DNA from: Bacteroidota bacterium
GTDB lineage: Bacteria > Bacteroidota > Bacteroidia > Sphingobacteriales > Sphingobacteriaceae
Assembly: GCA_023427985.1 (NCBI GenBank)
Contig: JAEYZM010000026.1
Location: 62,001-126,000, forward strand
Length of the DNA: 64,000 nucleotides
Reading direction: 5' to 3'
In this document: positions 54,508 to 62,901 of the stretch, piece after piece
Layout of the letters: the number at the start of each line of letters is the position of its first letter
Position numbering within the stretch: the stretch's first letter is position 1
The notes under the pieces: model-generated
Seen by the model: only the letters and a program-made list of their open reading frames with translations
Told to the model about the DNA's origin: nothing
Database searches by the model: none
Position numbers and translations under genes: made by a program

Positions 54508-55624
54508 GGTATTGTTTTCTTAATCCAGAAAATGAATTCAAAATAAAGATTAAAATTATCGATAAAATGAAGGTAGACACGCCTACAATAAAAGAAGTTA
54601 ATATTCTTCTTGGCTTAGATGGTATTTCAGGAACATCGGCCTTATTGATCACAAACTTTTGAGGCAATGCTTTTTCAAATTCTAGTTTTGCCGACTCGTA
54701 TCTCATCTTCAAACTCAAAAGTTTCTTGCGCTCGAGTTCTAAAGTGTTAATGCTATTTAAGTAGCTTCCACCATGAACTTTAATCATATCTAATCTTGGT
54801 TGTATGGATTTAATCGCAGCTCTATAACCATTTACTCTAGCTTTAGTTTTTATCAGCAAGGTGTCAGGCAATGATTCTTTATTTTCTTCGTAAATTTTCA
54901 ATTGTGCTTCCTCTTGTTGTAAGCGAACCGTGTTCAAAGTCAATGCTTCATTGAGTTGAGAAGATTGCTCGAAATAATCGTATACTCCCAATTCCCTTAG
55001 TTTCATCAAATTTCTATTCAATGAATCCATCATTCTTTCTTGTCTATCGTATTCCTCTGCAATAATATTCAACGCTTCTTTCGCCTTTAACTTCTGAATA
55101 TCATTCTTTGTATTATCGGCATAATTCGCAATGTAATTCGCCATCTCCGCTGCTAATTTTGGATCCCAATCGTATACACTAACTTGTATCGCCTTGTACT
55201 CTGTTTGTTTTATTTCCAAGTTTTTACCAAGTAAAGTTCTCATGCTTAACATCGACACAAGTTTGCTGGTGTCCATGCCATAATGAGAAGCAAGCTCGTA
55301 TTTGATAATTACATTATTACGCATTTCATCAGAATTCAAAATCTGAAGTAACTGTTCCGCATCCTCATCATCACCAAATTGCAATACGCTAAAACCTTGA
55401 TTGCCTGGTTCTGTTAATAAAGTTTGAGATAAACTCGTATTGGTTGTTGGATAAAATATTACAGTGGCTTTGTATAATGGGGTTACAAATTTCGGGCCTG
55501 TAAATAAATAGGTAAGTAGTACAGCTACAGCACTCGCAATAATTATAGGGAACTTCCACTTCCAAACTAAATGAAACAATTTAAATATATCTAAGCTGAA
55601 ATTCGCCTCTTGCTCTTCTCTCAT
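54491..55624 (-). CDS. Wzz-like polysaccharide chain-length/export protein
   Basis: The 377-residue protein has an N-terminal membrane helix (about 28-48), a long periplasmic coiled-coil region (about 170-310, with KAKEALNIIAEEYDRQERMM) and a C-terminal helix near 345-365 preceded by PSKPRRIL, the Pro-rich motif of Wzz/PCP proteins. It sets glycan chain length or couples export. No BY-kinase domain is fused. It follows the flippase by 11 bases. Confidence 0.83.
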   Translation of the reverse strand: MREEQEANFSLDIFKLFHLVWKWKFPIIIASAVAVLLTYLFTGPKFVTPLYKATVIFYPTTNTSLSQTLLTEPGNQGFSVLQFGDDEDAEQLLQILNSDEMRNNVIIKYELASHYGMDTSKLVSMLSMRTLLGKNLEIKQTEYKAIQVSVYDWDPKLAAEMANYIANYADNTKNDIQKLKAKEALNIIAEEYDRQERMMDSLNRNLMKLRELGVYDYFEQSSQLNEALTLNTVRLQQEEAQLKIYEENKESLPDTLLIKTKARVNGYRAAIKSIQPRLDMIKVHGGSYLNSINTLELERKKLLSLKMRYESAKLEFEKALPQKFVINKADVPEIPSKPRRILTSFIVGVSTFILSIILIFILNSFSGLRKQYLERYS

Positions 55625-55635
55625 GAAATTTCGGT

Positions 55636-57075
55636 TTAATTGTTTTTTATAAGTTTAATTATCTGTTTTACCGATACTAAACGTAAAACGAACAGCACTA
55701 GTATAGACAGAATACCTCCAAATATAATAGAAATGTACCAATACAGGAAGCTTTTATGTAAGAGGTAATTTATTGCAATTACAACAAGTATATACACAAG
55801 CATTCGTAATATCGAGCCAAATCGGGGGCTAAAACTTAAATGTTTAAATGCCAATGCCGTTTGAAGAATACTCACATAGGCAAATGTAGCAGCTGCTATA
55901 TAACAAGATGCTTTTGCTCCATAGCTTTTTACAAATATCAGGTTGAATACGATGTTCAACACAACAGCCGACAAAGCAATTTTATTGAGTGACTTTATTG
56001 CCCCTTTAGCGGTTAATAAAGTTCCAAAGATATAGCTGTTACAAATGAATATAAACGACACCAACAATAACTGGAAAAGTACTGAACTGTATTCATAATT
56101 CTCTTTGTATAATAACTGCATAATTTCATAAGAATAAATTATGCCGATGGTACTAACGACAAGCGCAGGCAACACTAAAATGGAGAAGGATGTCTTTGTG
56201 ATTGGGTAAACATTGAGTCGATCTTTGATTGATTTAGAATATATGGGATACAGTATGCCGGCAAACAATACTGCAATCATATTCATAGCATCAATAATGC
56301 GATAAGCAGCGGCATAGGTTCCTACTTCAAAATTTCCATTGACGTGAAGCTCTCTTAGTATTACTGTATCTATTTTTGTATAGACCAACATCAGCAAAGT
56401 TAAAAGCGCATACGGAAAACTTTCTTTAATGATGATACGCGTCATCTTTAAATCAAATCGGAAGTTGAAACTTTTTGTATACGACTTAACTATGAAAAAT
56501 GAAATTAATGCTGTGCTTGCATATGAAACTAATTGTATAAAAACAAAAGTTTGTAGGTTGAAATAGCCTTGTAAATCTGAATAAAACAATAATGGAGCAG
56601 CAAGAATAATTAATATAAGTTTATCTAATATCGATAGAAAAGTGTCGGTCTTAAATAAGTGTAGCCCGGCTAAGTTGGATCTGCTGTATAAGATATACGA
56701 ATTGAAAATTTGAGAAAGCAGAAGGCAAATTAATAGGCTCCACTCGAGTCGACTTACTTGCGTTAAAATTCCATATAAAAGAACAATGAATACATACACA
56801 ATACTGAGCAATAATTTTACAGCAATGATGTTTGAAAAACTTTTATCTAAAAGCTGTCTATTTTGTGCAATATGTCGATTGTTGTAATTGGTAATTCCTG
56901 GATCTAAAATAAAACTTAGGATATAACTTAAATTAAACAAAGCGTAATAAATACCGTAATTTTCAGAGCCCAACGTGTTTTGCACATTGATCTCTATGCC
57001 AAAAATATACAGTGGTTTAATTAGCAGATTTACTGCTATGATGAAAATAAGATTTAATACAAATTTACGTTGCAT
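55636..57075 (-). CDS. Wzx-type oligosaccharide flippase
   Basis: The 479-residue protein has about twelve to fourteen hydrophobic segments and belongs to the MATE/MVF flippase class (Polysacc_synt family: GIEINVQNTLGSENYGIYYA near the start, RIIIKESFPYALLTLLMLVY in the middle). It flips lipid-linked sugar units across the inner membrane. The start overlaps the upstream glycosyltransferase by 11 bases, and Wzz and the polymerase lie downstream. Confidence 0.88.
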   Translation of the reverse strand: MQRKFVLNLIFIIAVNLLIKPLYIFGIEINVQNTLGSENYGIYYALFNLSYILSFILDPGITNYNNRHIAQNRQLLDKSFSNIIAVKLLLSIVYVFIVLLYGILTQVSRLEWSLLICLLLSQIFNSYILYSRSNLAGLHLFKTDTFLSILDKLILIILAAPLLFYSDLQGYFNLQTFVFIQLVSYASTALISFFIVKSYTKSFNFRFDLKMTRIIIKESFPYALLTLLMLVYTKIDTVILRELHVNGNFEVGTYAAAYRIIDAMNMIAVLFAGILYPIYSKSIKDRLNVYPITKTSFSILVLPALVVSTIGIIYSYEIMQLLYKENYEYSSVLFQLLLVSFIFICNSYIFGTLLTAKGAIKSLNKIALSAVVLNIVFNLIFVKSYGAKASCYIAAATFAYVSILQTALAFKHLSFSPRFGSILRMLVYILVVIAINYLLHKSFLYWYISIIFGGILSILVLFVLRLVSVKQIIKLIKNN

Positions 57076-58198
57076 TGTTTATCATTTTTTCGAATGAATC
57101 CCAAAGTGCTTTTGCTGTTTTATCCCAAGAAAATTTACTTTTTATTCCTTGCATTTTACCAATCAATTGAGCACGTAGCTCCTGATCACTTTCTATCAAG
57201 CCCATCTTTTTTGACAAGCCCTCAAAATCATCTGGCTCGACATATAAAGCAGCGTCACCCGCAACTTCTGGCAATGAACTTGTGTTGCTTGTAATTACAG
57301 GTGTATTGCAATAATAAGCTTCTAATATAGGAATTCCAAAGCCTTCGAAATAGGGAACATACGTTAATGCGATTGCCGATGCTAAAGCTTTGTGCAAATC
57401 GGAGTTAGATAGTCGGCCTGTGAAAATTACTTCCTCTTTATGAATCATCGATTCATAAATGCTTGAGACTTCTGAAGTGTCGTGCATTTTTTTCCCTACG
57501 ATTAGCAATTTATTTTTGCTCTTGTAAGTTTCTTTATAAAGATCAAAGGCCTTTAACAAATTCCCTAAATTTTTTCTAGGATTGATGGAGCCCACATATA
57601 AAAAGTAATCTTTCGATTTGCTAAATTTTATTTTGAACTCTTTTTTTGCCTCTTCTGAAATTGGTGTATAGCTTTCATTCGCACCATTATAAACAACATC
57701 TATTTTATCTGTAGAAATGCCATAAGTTTGACTTAAATCTTGTTTGCTGTATTCAGAAACAGTTGCAATTCTTGCAGCTTTATTCGCAAATTTTGGAAAA
57801 TAATAATGATAGTACTTCCGCATTAAATAAGGCACGTCCTTTGGCCTATGCTCAAAAGCAATATCGTGTATAACCGATAAACTTGGGACATTTGTCCTTA
57901 AGGATAAAAATCCATCTGGACTTATGAAATAATCAATCTTGTATTTTTTCAATGCATCGGTAATGCTCCATTCAAAAAATAAATAGAACAAAAATGGATG
58001 TCGAGCAGGAGGGTAGAGTACTATAGGTTTAATATTCTCAGCAAAAATAAATTCCTGGTTGTACGGTCTATCGAAGAAAAAATAAAATTCATGCTCGGGA
58101 TGATCTATGCAAATTCTTTTTAATGTTTCATAGCTAAACCACCCAATTCCTTCAAGTTTATCCTTGAGTAAAAAGCGAGCATTTATTCCAATTTTCAA
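57065..58198 (-). CDS. Family 4 glycosyltransferase (GT-B)
   Basis: The 377-residue enzyme opens with KIGINARFLLKDKLEGIGWF and has a C-terminal GT-B nucleotide-sugar site with GSINPRKNLGNLLKAF and EGFGIPILEAYYCNTPVITS. It adds a sugar, such as mannose, to the growing lipid-linked chain. The start codon is TTG at 58198, forced by the family N-terminus MKIGINAR and absence of a nearby in-frame ATG. It follows the methyltransferase gene by four bases. Confidence 0.87.
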   Translation of the reverse strand: MKIGINARFLLKDKLEGIGWFSYETLKRICIDHPEHEFYFFFDRPYNQEFIFAENIKPIVLYPPARHPFLFYLFFEWSITDALKKYKIDYFISPDGFLSLRTNVPSLSVIHDIAFEHRPKDVPYLMRKYYHYYFPKFANKAARIATVSEYSKQDLSQTYGISTDKIDVVYNGANESYTPISEEAKKEFKIKFSKSKDYFLYVGSINPRKNLGNLLKAFDLYKETYKSKNKLLIVGKKMHDTSEVSSIYESMIHKEEVIFTGRLSNSDLHKALASAIALTYVPYFEGFGIPILEAYYCNTPVITSNTSSLPEVAGDAALYVEPDDFEGLSKKMGLIESDQELRAQLIGKMQGIKSKFSWDKTAKALWDSFEKMINNAT

Positions 58199-58202
58199 GT
58201 CC

Positions 58203-58943
58203 TTATTTTTTTACTTTAATAATCATGTTTGGACTAAACAAAACTCCTTTGCTAGCACGTGCGCTAGCAAATAAAATGAGCTTAGCTTTGAAGGTAAAAC
58301 ATTTCCACAGAATTTTTCGAATCAATTCTTTAATAAAACCATCTACTTCAATATGCGAAGCGTTCACTTCAATATCTTTAAATCCCATACTCAACATCAA
58401 CTGAGTGACAGATGATGCATTCATATAATTTTCATGTGTGAAATCACCTCTCGAAAAAACAGTTGCATAGGGAGCATCGTTATTTGGTGTCCTGAAAATC
58501 GCAATCCCACCTGGCTTCAATGCGTGTTTTATTATTTCTAATAATTCGATTAATTCGTCCTTGCTAAAATGTTCAATAATATCGATCCCTGTAATTACAT
58601 CGAATTGCGATTCTTTATCTTTTAAGAAAGCATGAATGTCATTAACTTCAACTTCTTGCAAACCAAAATCATGAGCAATCTTTACTTGACTTTCGCTCAA
58701 GTCTATGCCTTTCAAATGGGTATATCCTTTATCTTTTAATAATTTGATGAGCGAACCAAAACCGCAACCAATGTCTAAAATTTTTGCATCTTTTGCACTT
58801 GGTAAAAACGGTACGATTTCATTACTAAACAATCGAGCATCTTTACGCATTTTATCTTCTATCTGAAGCTGAAATGCTCTACCCGATTGATTTTGATAGT
58901 AATCTTTGTATAATACTGAACGATAGTTATATCCTTTTGACAT
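58203..58943 (-). CDS. Class I SAM-dependent methyltransferase of the polysaccharide cluster
   Basis: The 246-residue protein has SAM motif I ILDIGCGFGSLIKLLKD, GIDLSESQVKIA, and the later FDVITGIDIIEHFS and KPGGIAIFRTPN typical of Methyltransf_11/23 proteins. It probably methylates a sugar or glycan terminus. ATG at 58943 is supported by a full promoter upstream; the longer frame begins with GTG inside that promoter. It is the first gene of the minus-strand polysaccharide operon. Confidence 0.82.
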   Translation of the reverse strand: MSKGYNYRSVLYKDYYQNQSGRAFQLQIEDKMRKDARLFSNEIVPFLPSAKDAKILDIGCGFGSLIKLLKDKGYTHLKGIDLSESQVKIAHDFGLQEVEVNDIHAFLKDKESQFDVITGIDIIEHFSKDELIELLEIIKHALKPGGIAIFRTPNNDAPYATVFSRGDFTHENYMNASSVTQLMLSMGFKDIEVNASHIEVDGFIKELIRKILWKCFTFKAKLILFASARASKGVLFSPNMIIKVKK

Positions 58944-58958
58944 TTTCTTATAATTGCT

Positions 58959-58990
58959 CAAACATACATCAATTTGCACGAAGCAGCAAA
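58959..58990 (-). promoter_or_regulatory. Promoter of the polysaccharide operon
   Basis: On the minus strand TTTG (58990-58987) and TATGTTTG (58966-58959) are 20 bases apart, an exact match to the Bacteroidota consensus. The ATG follows 15 bases later. Confidence 0.65.
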
Positions 58991-59014
58991 TGCTACAAAT
59001 TAGAACAGAATCTA

Positions 59015-59022
59015 TACATTTG
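59015..59022 (+). promoter_or_regulatory. -7 box TACATTTG before rnhB
   Basis: Exact TAnnTTTG match ending four bases before the GTG at 59027; no -33 TTTG at 19-23 bases. It supports the short GTG start and a leaderless rnhB message. Confidence 0.42.
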
Positions 59023-59026
59023 TCTC

Positions 59027-59626
59027 GTGTTAAATTTAAGATATCAAGATCAATTAATTGAAGCAGGTTGCGACGAAGCTGGAAGAGGTTGTCTGGCCGG
59101 TCCAGTGTATGCTGCTGCAGTTATATTACCCGAAGATTTTGAGCATCCCTTGTTAAACGATTCCAAACAAGTTTCAGAGGAAGATAGATACACGCTAAGA
59201 GAATTTATTGAAAGTCATGCGATTGCATATGCGGTAGATTATTGTGATGAGAAGGAAATTGATGAAATCAATATTCTAAACGCTTCATTCAAAGCCATGC
59301 ATAAAGCCATAGCAAAGCTTAGTACAACACCAGAATTATTGCTCATTGATGGCAATCGATTCAAACCATATAAGGGCATTGATCACAGTTGCATCATAAA
59401 GGGAGATTCAAAATTTATGAATATTGCCGCAGCTTCAATTTTGGCGAAGACTTATAGAGACGATTTTATGATGAAGATCGATGATGAATTTCCTATGTAC
59501 CGCTGGGCTCAAAACAAAGGCTATCCAACCAAACAGCACCGTGACGCTATTATGAAATACGGCAATTGTAAGTACCATCGACAAAGCTTTACACTATTGC
59601 CTAACCAGCTAAAAATGTCTCTATAG
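59027..59626 (+). CDS. rnhB: Ribonuclease HII
   Basis: RnhB removes ribonucleotides from DNA. From GTG at 59027 the protein is 199 residues, the usual length, with IEAGCDEAGRGCLAGPVYAA holding the first catalytic Asp-Glu pair, then LLIDGNRF and AAASILAKTYRDDFM. A longer frame to 58874 overlaps the divergent methyltransferase and its promoter, so it is rejected. Promoter box lies just upstream. Confidence 0.93.
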   Translation: MLNLRYQDQLIEAGCDEAGRGCLAGPVYAAAVILPEDFEHPLLNDSKQVSEEDRYTLREFIESHAIAYAVDYCDEKEIDEINILNASFKAMHKAIAKLSTTPELLLIDGNRFKPYKGIDHSCIIKGDSKFMNIAAASILAKTYRDDFMMKIDDEFPMYRWAQNKGYPTKQHRDAIMKYGNCKYHRQSFTLLPNQLKMSL

Positions 59627-59638
59627 CTTTCTATTCAA

Positions 59639-59646
59639 TATTTTTG
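59639..59646 (+). promoter_or_regulatory. -7 box TATTTTTG before gcvT
   Basis: Exact TAnnTTTG match 26 bases before the gcvT ATG. No -33 partner is clear. The leader is too short for a glycine riboswitch. Confidence 0.42.
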
Positions 59647-59672
59647 TAATTTGCCGCCCTTAATTAAATACA

Positions 59673-60755
59673 ATGAAAAATACAGCATTAACAAATTTAC
59701 ATATACAATTAGGAGCTAAAATGGTTCCCTTTGCAGGATACAATATGCCAGTTCAATATGCGGGCATTAATGTTGAACACGAGGCAGTTAGAAAAAGTGT
59801 TGGAGTGTTCGATGTATCTCATATGGGTGAATTTATTTTAAAAGGGGAGCATGCATTGGATTTAATTCAACGTGTTACATCGAACGACGCTTCGAAATTA
59901 GTAGATGGAAAGGTGCAGTATTCGTGTTTACCAAATGAAGAGGGTGGTATTGTCGACGATTTATTGGTTTATAGAATAGATGAAAAATCTTATATGTTGG
60001 TAGTTAACGCATCCAACATCGAGAAAGATTGGAATTGGATTTCAAAATTCAATACTCAAAATGTAGAGATGCATAACATCTCTGATAAAACTTCTTTATT
60101 GGCAGTTCAAGGTCCAAATGCAGCGGCTACCTTACAAAAGTTGACCGACATGGATTTGAAAAATATGGAATACTATTCCTTTAGCAAAGGCGTATTCGCT
60201 GGTATTCCCAATGTCTTAGTATCGGCAACAGGTTATACAGGCGCTGGCGGGTTCGAAGTCTATTTCGAAAACGAACATGCAGAAAAAATCTGGAATGCAA
60301 TTTTTGAGGCAGGTGCAGAATTTGACATCAAGCCTATCGGTTTGGGTGCAAGAGATACCTTGCGATTAGAAATGGGTTTCTGTTTGTACGGAAACGACAT
60401 TAACGATTCTACATCGCCATTAGAAGCGGGCTTGGGCTGGATTACAAAATTTAGCAAAGAGTTTACAAACTCAAAAAATTTACAAGCACAAAAAGAAGCG
60501 GGCATCAAACGCAAACTTGTTGGTTTCGAAATGTTAGAGCGTGGTATTCCACGTCACGATTATAAAATTGTGAATGCCGATGGTACCGAAATTGGCATTG
60601 TTACCTCCGGAACTCAATCGCCATCCTTGCAAAAAGCGATTGGATTAGGTTATGTAAAAACAGAATTCGCAAAAGAGGGAACAGAAATTTACATCTCCAT
60701 TCGCGATCAAAAAGTAAAAGCACAAATTGTAAAATATCCTTTCTATAAAGCATAA
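59673..60755 (+). CDS. gcvT: Glycine cleavage T protein (aminomethyltransferase)
   Basis: GcvT moves the methylene of aminomethyl-lipoyl-GcvH to tetrahydrofolate. The 360-residue protein has MVPFAGYNMPVQYAGI, VGVFDVSHMGEF, the folate-site segment LGARDTLRLEMGFCLYGND and YTGAGGFEVYF, all typical. GcvH and GcvP are not in the window. comB follows after two bases. Confidence 0.96.
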   Translation: MKNTALTNLHIQLGAKMVPFAGYNMPVQYAGINVEHEAVRKSVGVFDVSHMGEFILKGEHALDLIQRVTSNDASKLVDGKVQYSCLPNEEGGIVDDLLVYRIDEKSYMLVVNASNIEKDWNWISKFNTQNVEMHNISDKTSLLAVQGPNAAATLQKLTDMDLKNMEYYSFSKGVFAGIPNVLVSATGYTGAGGFEVYFENEHAEKIWNAIFEAGAEFDIKPIGLGARDTLRLEMGFCLYGNDINDSTSPLEAGLGWITKFSKEFTNSKNLQAQKEAGIKRKLVGFEMLERGIPRHDYKIVNADGTEIGIVTSGTQSPSLQKAIGLGYVKTEFAKEGTEIYISIRDQKVKAQIVKYPFYKA

Positions 60756-60757
60756 TA

Positions 60758-61486
60758 ATGGCTAGAGGAATAGAGGTTTGTTTAAGCCCTTCTCTCATTC
60801 AGCATTATGATGTGAAAGGCAAAATAGTAGTAGTTATTGATATTTTCAGAGCTACTTCTTCTATATGCTATGGATTTGAAAATGGTGCTTTAGAAATTAT
60901 TCCTGTTGCATCGGTAGAAGAATGTAGAAGTTATGAAGGTAAAGGATATTTATTAGCTGCTGAGCGTAATGGCGAAGTAGTAAATGGATTTGATTTCGGA
61001 AATTCTCCCTTCAGTTATACTAAGGAAAAAGTAGAAGGCAAGAAAATTGTTCTTACAACTACTAATGGTACTCATGCCATTAATGAGGCTAAAGAAGCTG
61101 CAAAAATTGTCATAGGTTCTTTTTTAAATTTAAATGAAATTGCCAACTGGTTAGCAAATCAAAGTCAAGATATTTTATTGCTTTGCTCAGGTTGGAAAAA
61201 CAAGTTTAATTTGGAAGATACATTGTTTGCAGGAGCGGTTGTATCTCAAATAAAATCAGAGTTTCAGCACGTTTGCGATGCTGCAATTGCTGCAGAAGAT
61301 TTATACGAAAAGGCTAAAGAAAATTTACGCGTGTATTTGTATAAATCATCGCACAGTCAGCGCCTCAAAGAGTTGGAAATAGAAGACGATATACAGTTTT
61401 GCTTAAACCAAAATATTTGCAAAGTGATTCCTATTTTAGAAGGAAATAAACTCGTGGCTATGCCTACAGAGCAACTCATAAAATAA
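60758..61486 (+). CDS. 2-phosphosulfolactate phosphatase-family protein (ComB-like)
   Basis: The 242-residue protein fits ComB, with VVVIDIFRATSSICYGFENGA, AAERNGEVVNGFDFGNSP and VLTTTNGTHAI motifs. ComB removes phosphate from 2-phosphosulfolactate in coenzyme M synthesis, a pathway of methanogens; bacterial homologues may act in sulfolactate metabolism or on other phosphates. It is two bases behind gcvT, so both are probably co-made, but their connection is not obvious. Confidence 0.83.
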   Translation: MARGIEVCLSPSLIQHYDVKGKIVVVIDIFRATSSICYGFENGALEIIPVASVEECRSYEGKGYLLAAERNGEVVNGFDFGNSPFSYTKEKVEGKKIVLTTTNGTHAINEAKEAAKIVIGSFLNLNEIANWLANQSQDILLLCSGWKNKFNLEDTLFAGAVVSQIKSEFQHVCDAAIAAEDLYEKAKENLRVYLYKSSHSQRLKELEIEDDIQFCLNQNICKVIPILEGNKLVAMPTEQLIK

Positions 61487-61490
61487 AATC

Positions 61491-62669
61491 ATGAAATTCA
61501 GGTTTCATTTTTTCTTAGTGGCATTCATCCTTTTTGCTCATGTAGTATTTGCGCAAAAAGTTAAACTAGTTTTGACTTTTGCCGATGCATTGCAGGGAAA
61601 TAAATCTTTAGCAAATGAATCGTTTTATCTCGCATCAAATATTAATTCATGGTCGCCCAATAATTCAGAGTATCGATTTTCGAAAGTAAACGACTCATAC
61701 GAATTACTAATAAACACAAATGGTTTCGAACAGGTCGAATTTAAAATCACAAGAGGTTCCTGGCAGAAAGTGGAATGTGATGCAAACGGGAAAGATATTC
61801 AGAATAGGATAATAACTATAAGAAAAGATAGCGCAGTAAAAATTGTAGTCGAGCAATGGAAAGACTTTTTCGCTAACACATCGGCACAAGAAAGTAGGTC
61901 AAAACAAGTACAAATTTTGGCCGAGAAATTTCAATTCAAAAATTTAGGAACAGAGAAAAGGGTTTGGGTATATCTGCCTAAAAATTATTCTTCAAGCACA
62001 GAAAAATATAAGGTCTTATATATGCATGACGGGCAGAATCTGTTCGACGCTAACACATCGGCATACGGGGAATGGGGAATCGATGAATGTTTGGATACTA
62101 TGTTGACACAATTGAATTTGAATTTAATTGTTGTTGGAATTGATAATGGTTCGGATCGCTTGTCGGAATACAGTGCTTTTGATTTTAAAGTGAAAGCCGA
62201 TTCGCAAACGACTTGGGATGTGAAAGCTAAGGCCGACCTATATTTGAAGGATTTGATAGAGCAGGTAATTCCGTATGTTGAGGGAAATTATCGAGTACAA
62301 AAATCGCGTGAAGGAAGATACATTGCAGGGAGTTCTATGGGCGGTGTAGTGTCATTTTACGCGGCAATGAAGTACGAAAATTTTTTCTCTAAAGCAGGTG
62401 TTTTTTCACCGGCATATTGGACGGCTCGTGATGCCTATCAAGAGTTGGCATCGAAAAAGTTAAAGCATCCGTTAAAAGTTTATATGTATGCAGGCGAGTT
62501 AGAAGGCAGGACTTATCTAAACGATATGTTCAATATTCAATCGATCTTAATAGCTTCAAAGAATATAGATTCATCGAGCAAATGTTATGCAGTGCCAAGT
62601 GGTAGACACAATGAACTTTTTTGGCGTACTGAATTTCCTGGATTTGTAAAATGGCTGAGTACAAAATAA
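61491..62669 (+). CDS. Exported alpha/beta-hydrolase esterase with N-terminal CBM48-like region
   Basis: The 392-residue protein has a signal peptide (cleavage after VFAQ near 22), an N-terminal beta region (NESFYLASNINSWSPNNSEYRF) like carbohydrate-binding family 48, and an esterase D/Fes-type alpha/beta hydrolase core. YMHDGQNLFD and the nucleophile Ser in IAGSSMGGVVSFYA are clear, and SGRHNELFW holds the late His. Such proteins cleave esters of siderophores, feruloyl groups or glycans. It follows comB by four bases and ends at a bidirectional hairpin. Confidence 0.82.
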   Translation: MKFRFHFFLVAFILFAHVVFAQKVKLVLTFADALQGNKSLANESFYLASNINSWSPNNSEYRFSKVNDSYELLINTNGFEQVEFKITRGSWQKVECDANGKDIQNRIITIRKDSAVKIVVEQWKDFFANTSAQESRSKQVQILAEKFQFKNLGTEKRVWVYLPKNYSSSTEKYKVLYMHDGQNLFDANTSAYGEWGIDECLDTMLTQLNLNLIVVGIDNGSDRLSEYSAFDFKVKADSQTTWDVKAKADLYLKDLIEQVIPYVEGNYRVQKSREGRYIAGSSMGGVVSFYAAMKYENFFSKAGVFSPAYWTARDAYQELASKKLKHPLKVYMYAGELEGRTYLNDMFNIQSILIASKNIDSSSKCYAVPSGRHNELFWRTEFPGFVKWLSTK

Positions 62670-62699
62670 AAAAGAGAGCAATTTTCATTACTCTCTTTT
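62670..62699. terminator. Hairpin terminator between the esterase and tRNA-fMet
   Basis: AAAAGAGAG and CTCTCTTTT form a 9-bp stem with a 12-base loop; short A and T runs let it act on both strands. It is placed between the convergent esterase gene and the tRNA. Confidence 0.65.
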
Positions 62700-62702
62700 A
62701 GG

Positions 62703-62775
<73 letters not shown>

Positions 62776-62901
62776 CTATCTGCACAATTAAATTTTAAAG
62801 TAATCTGCTTTTTCGATTCCTCTAAAAGCATACATTCCTTTTTTAATTGGAATGCAAAGATATAATTCGTTTCTTTGTAATCCAAATATTTTTTCAACAT
62901 T

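Noticed and set aside
58874..59026. Longer rnhB start overlapping the methyltransferase gene
   Set aside because: It would run through the divergent promoter and coding sequence; GTG at 59027 gives the normal length and lies behind a -7 box.
59627..59672. Glycine riboswitch before gcvT
   Set aside because: Only 46 bases are available and no aptamer-like structure is visible.
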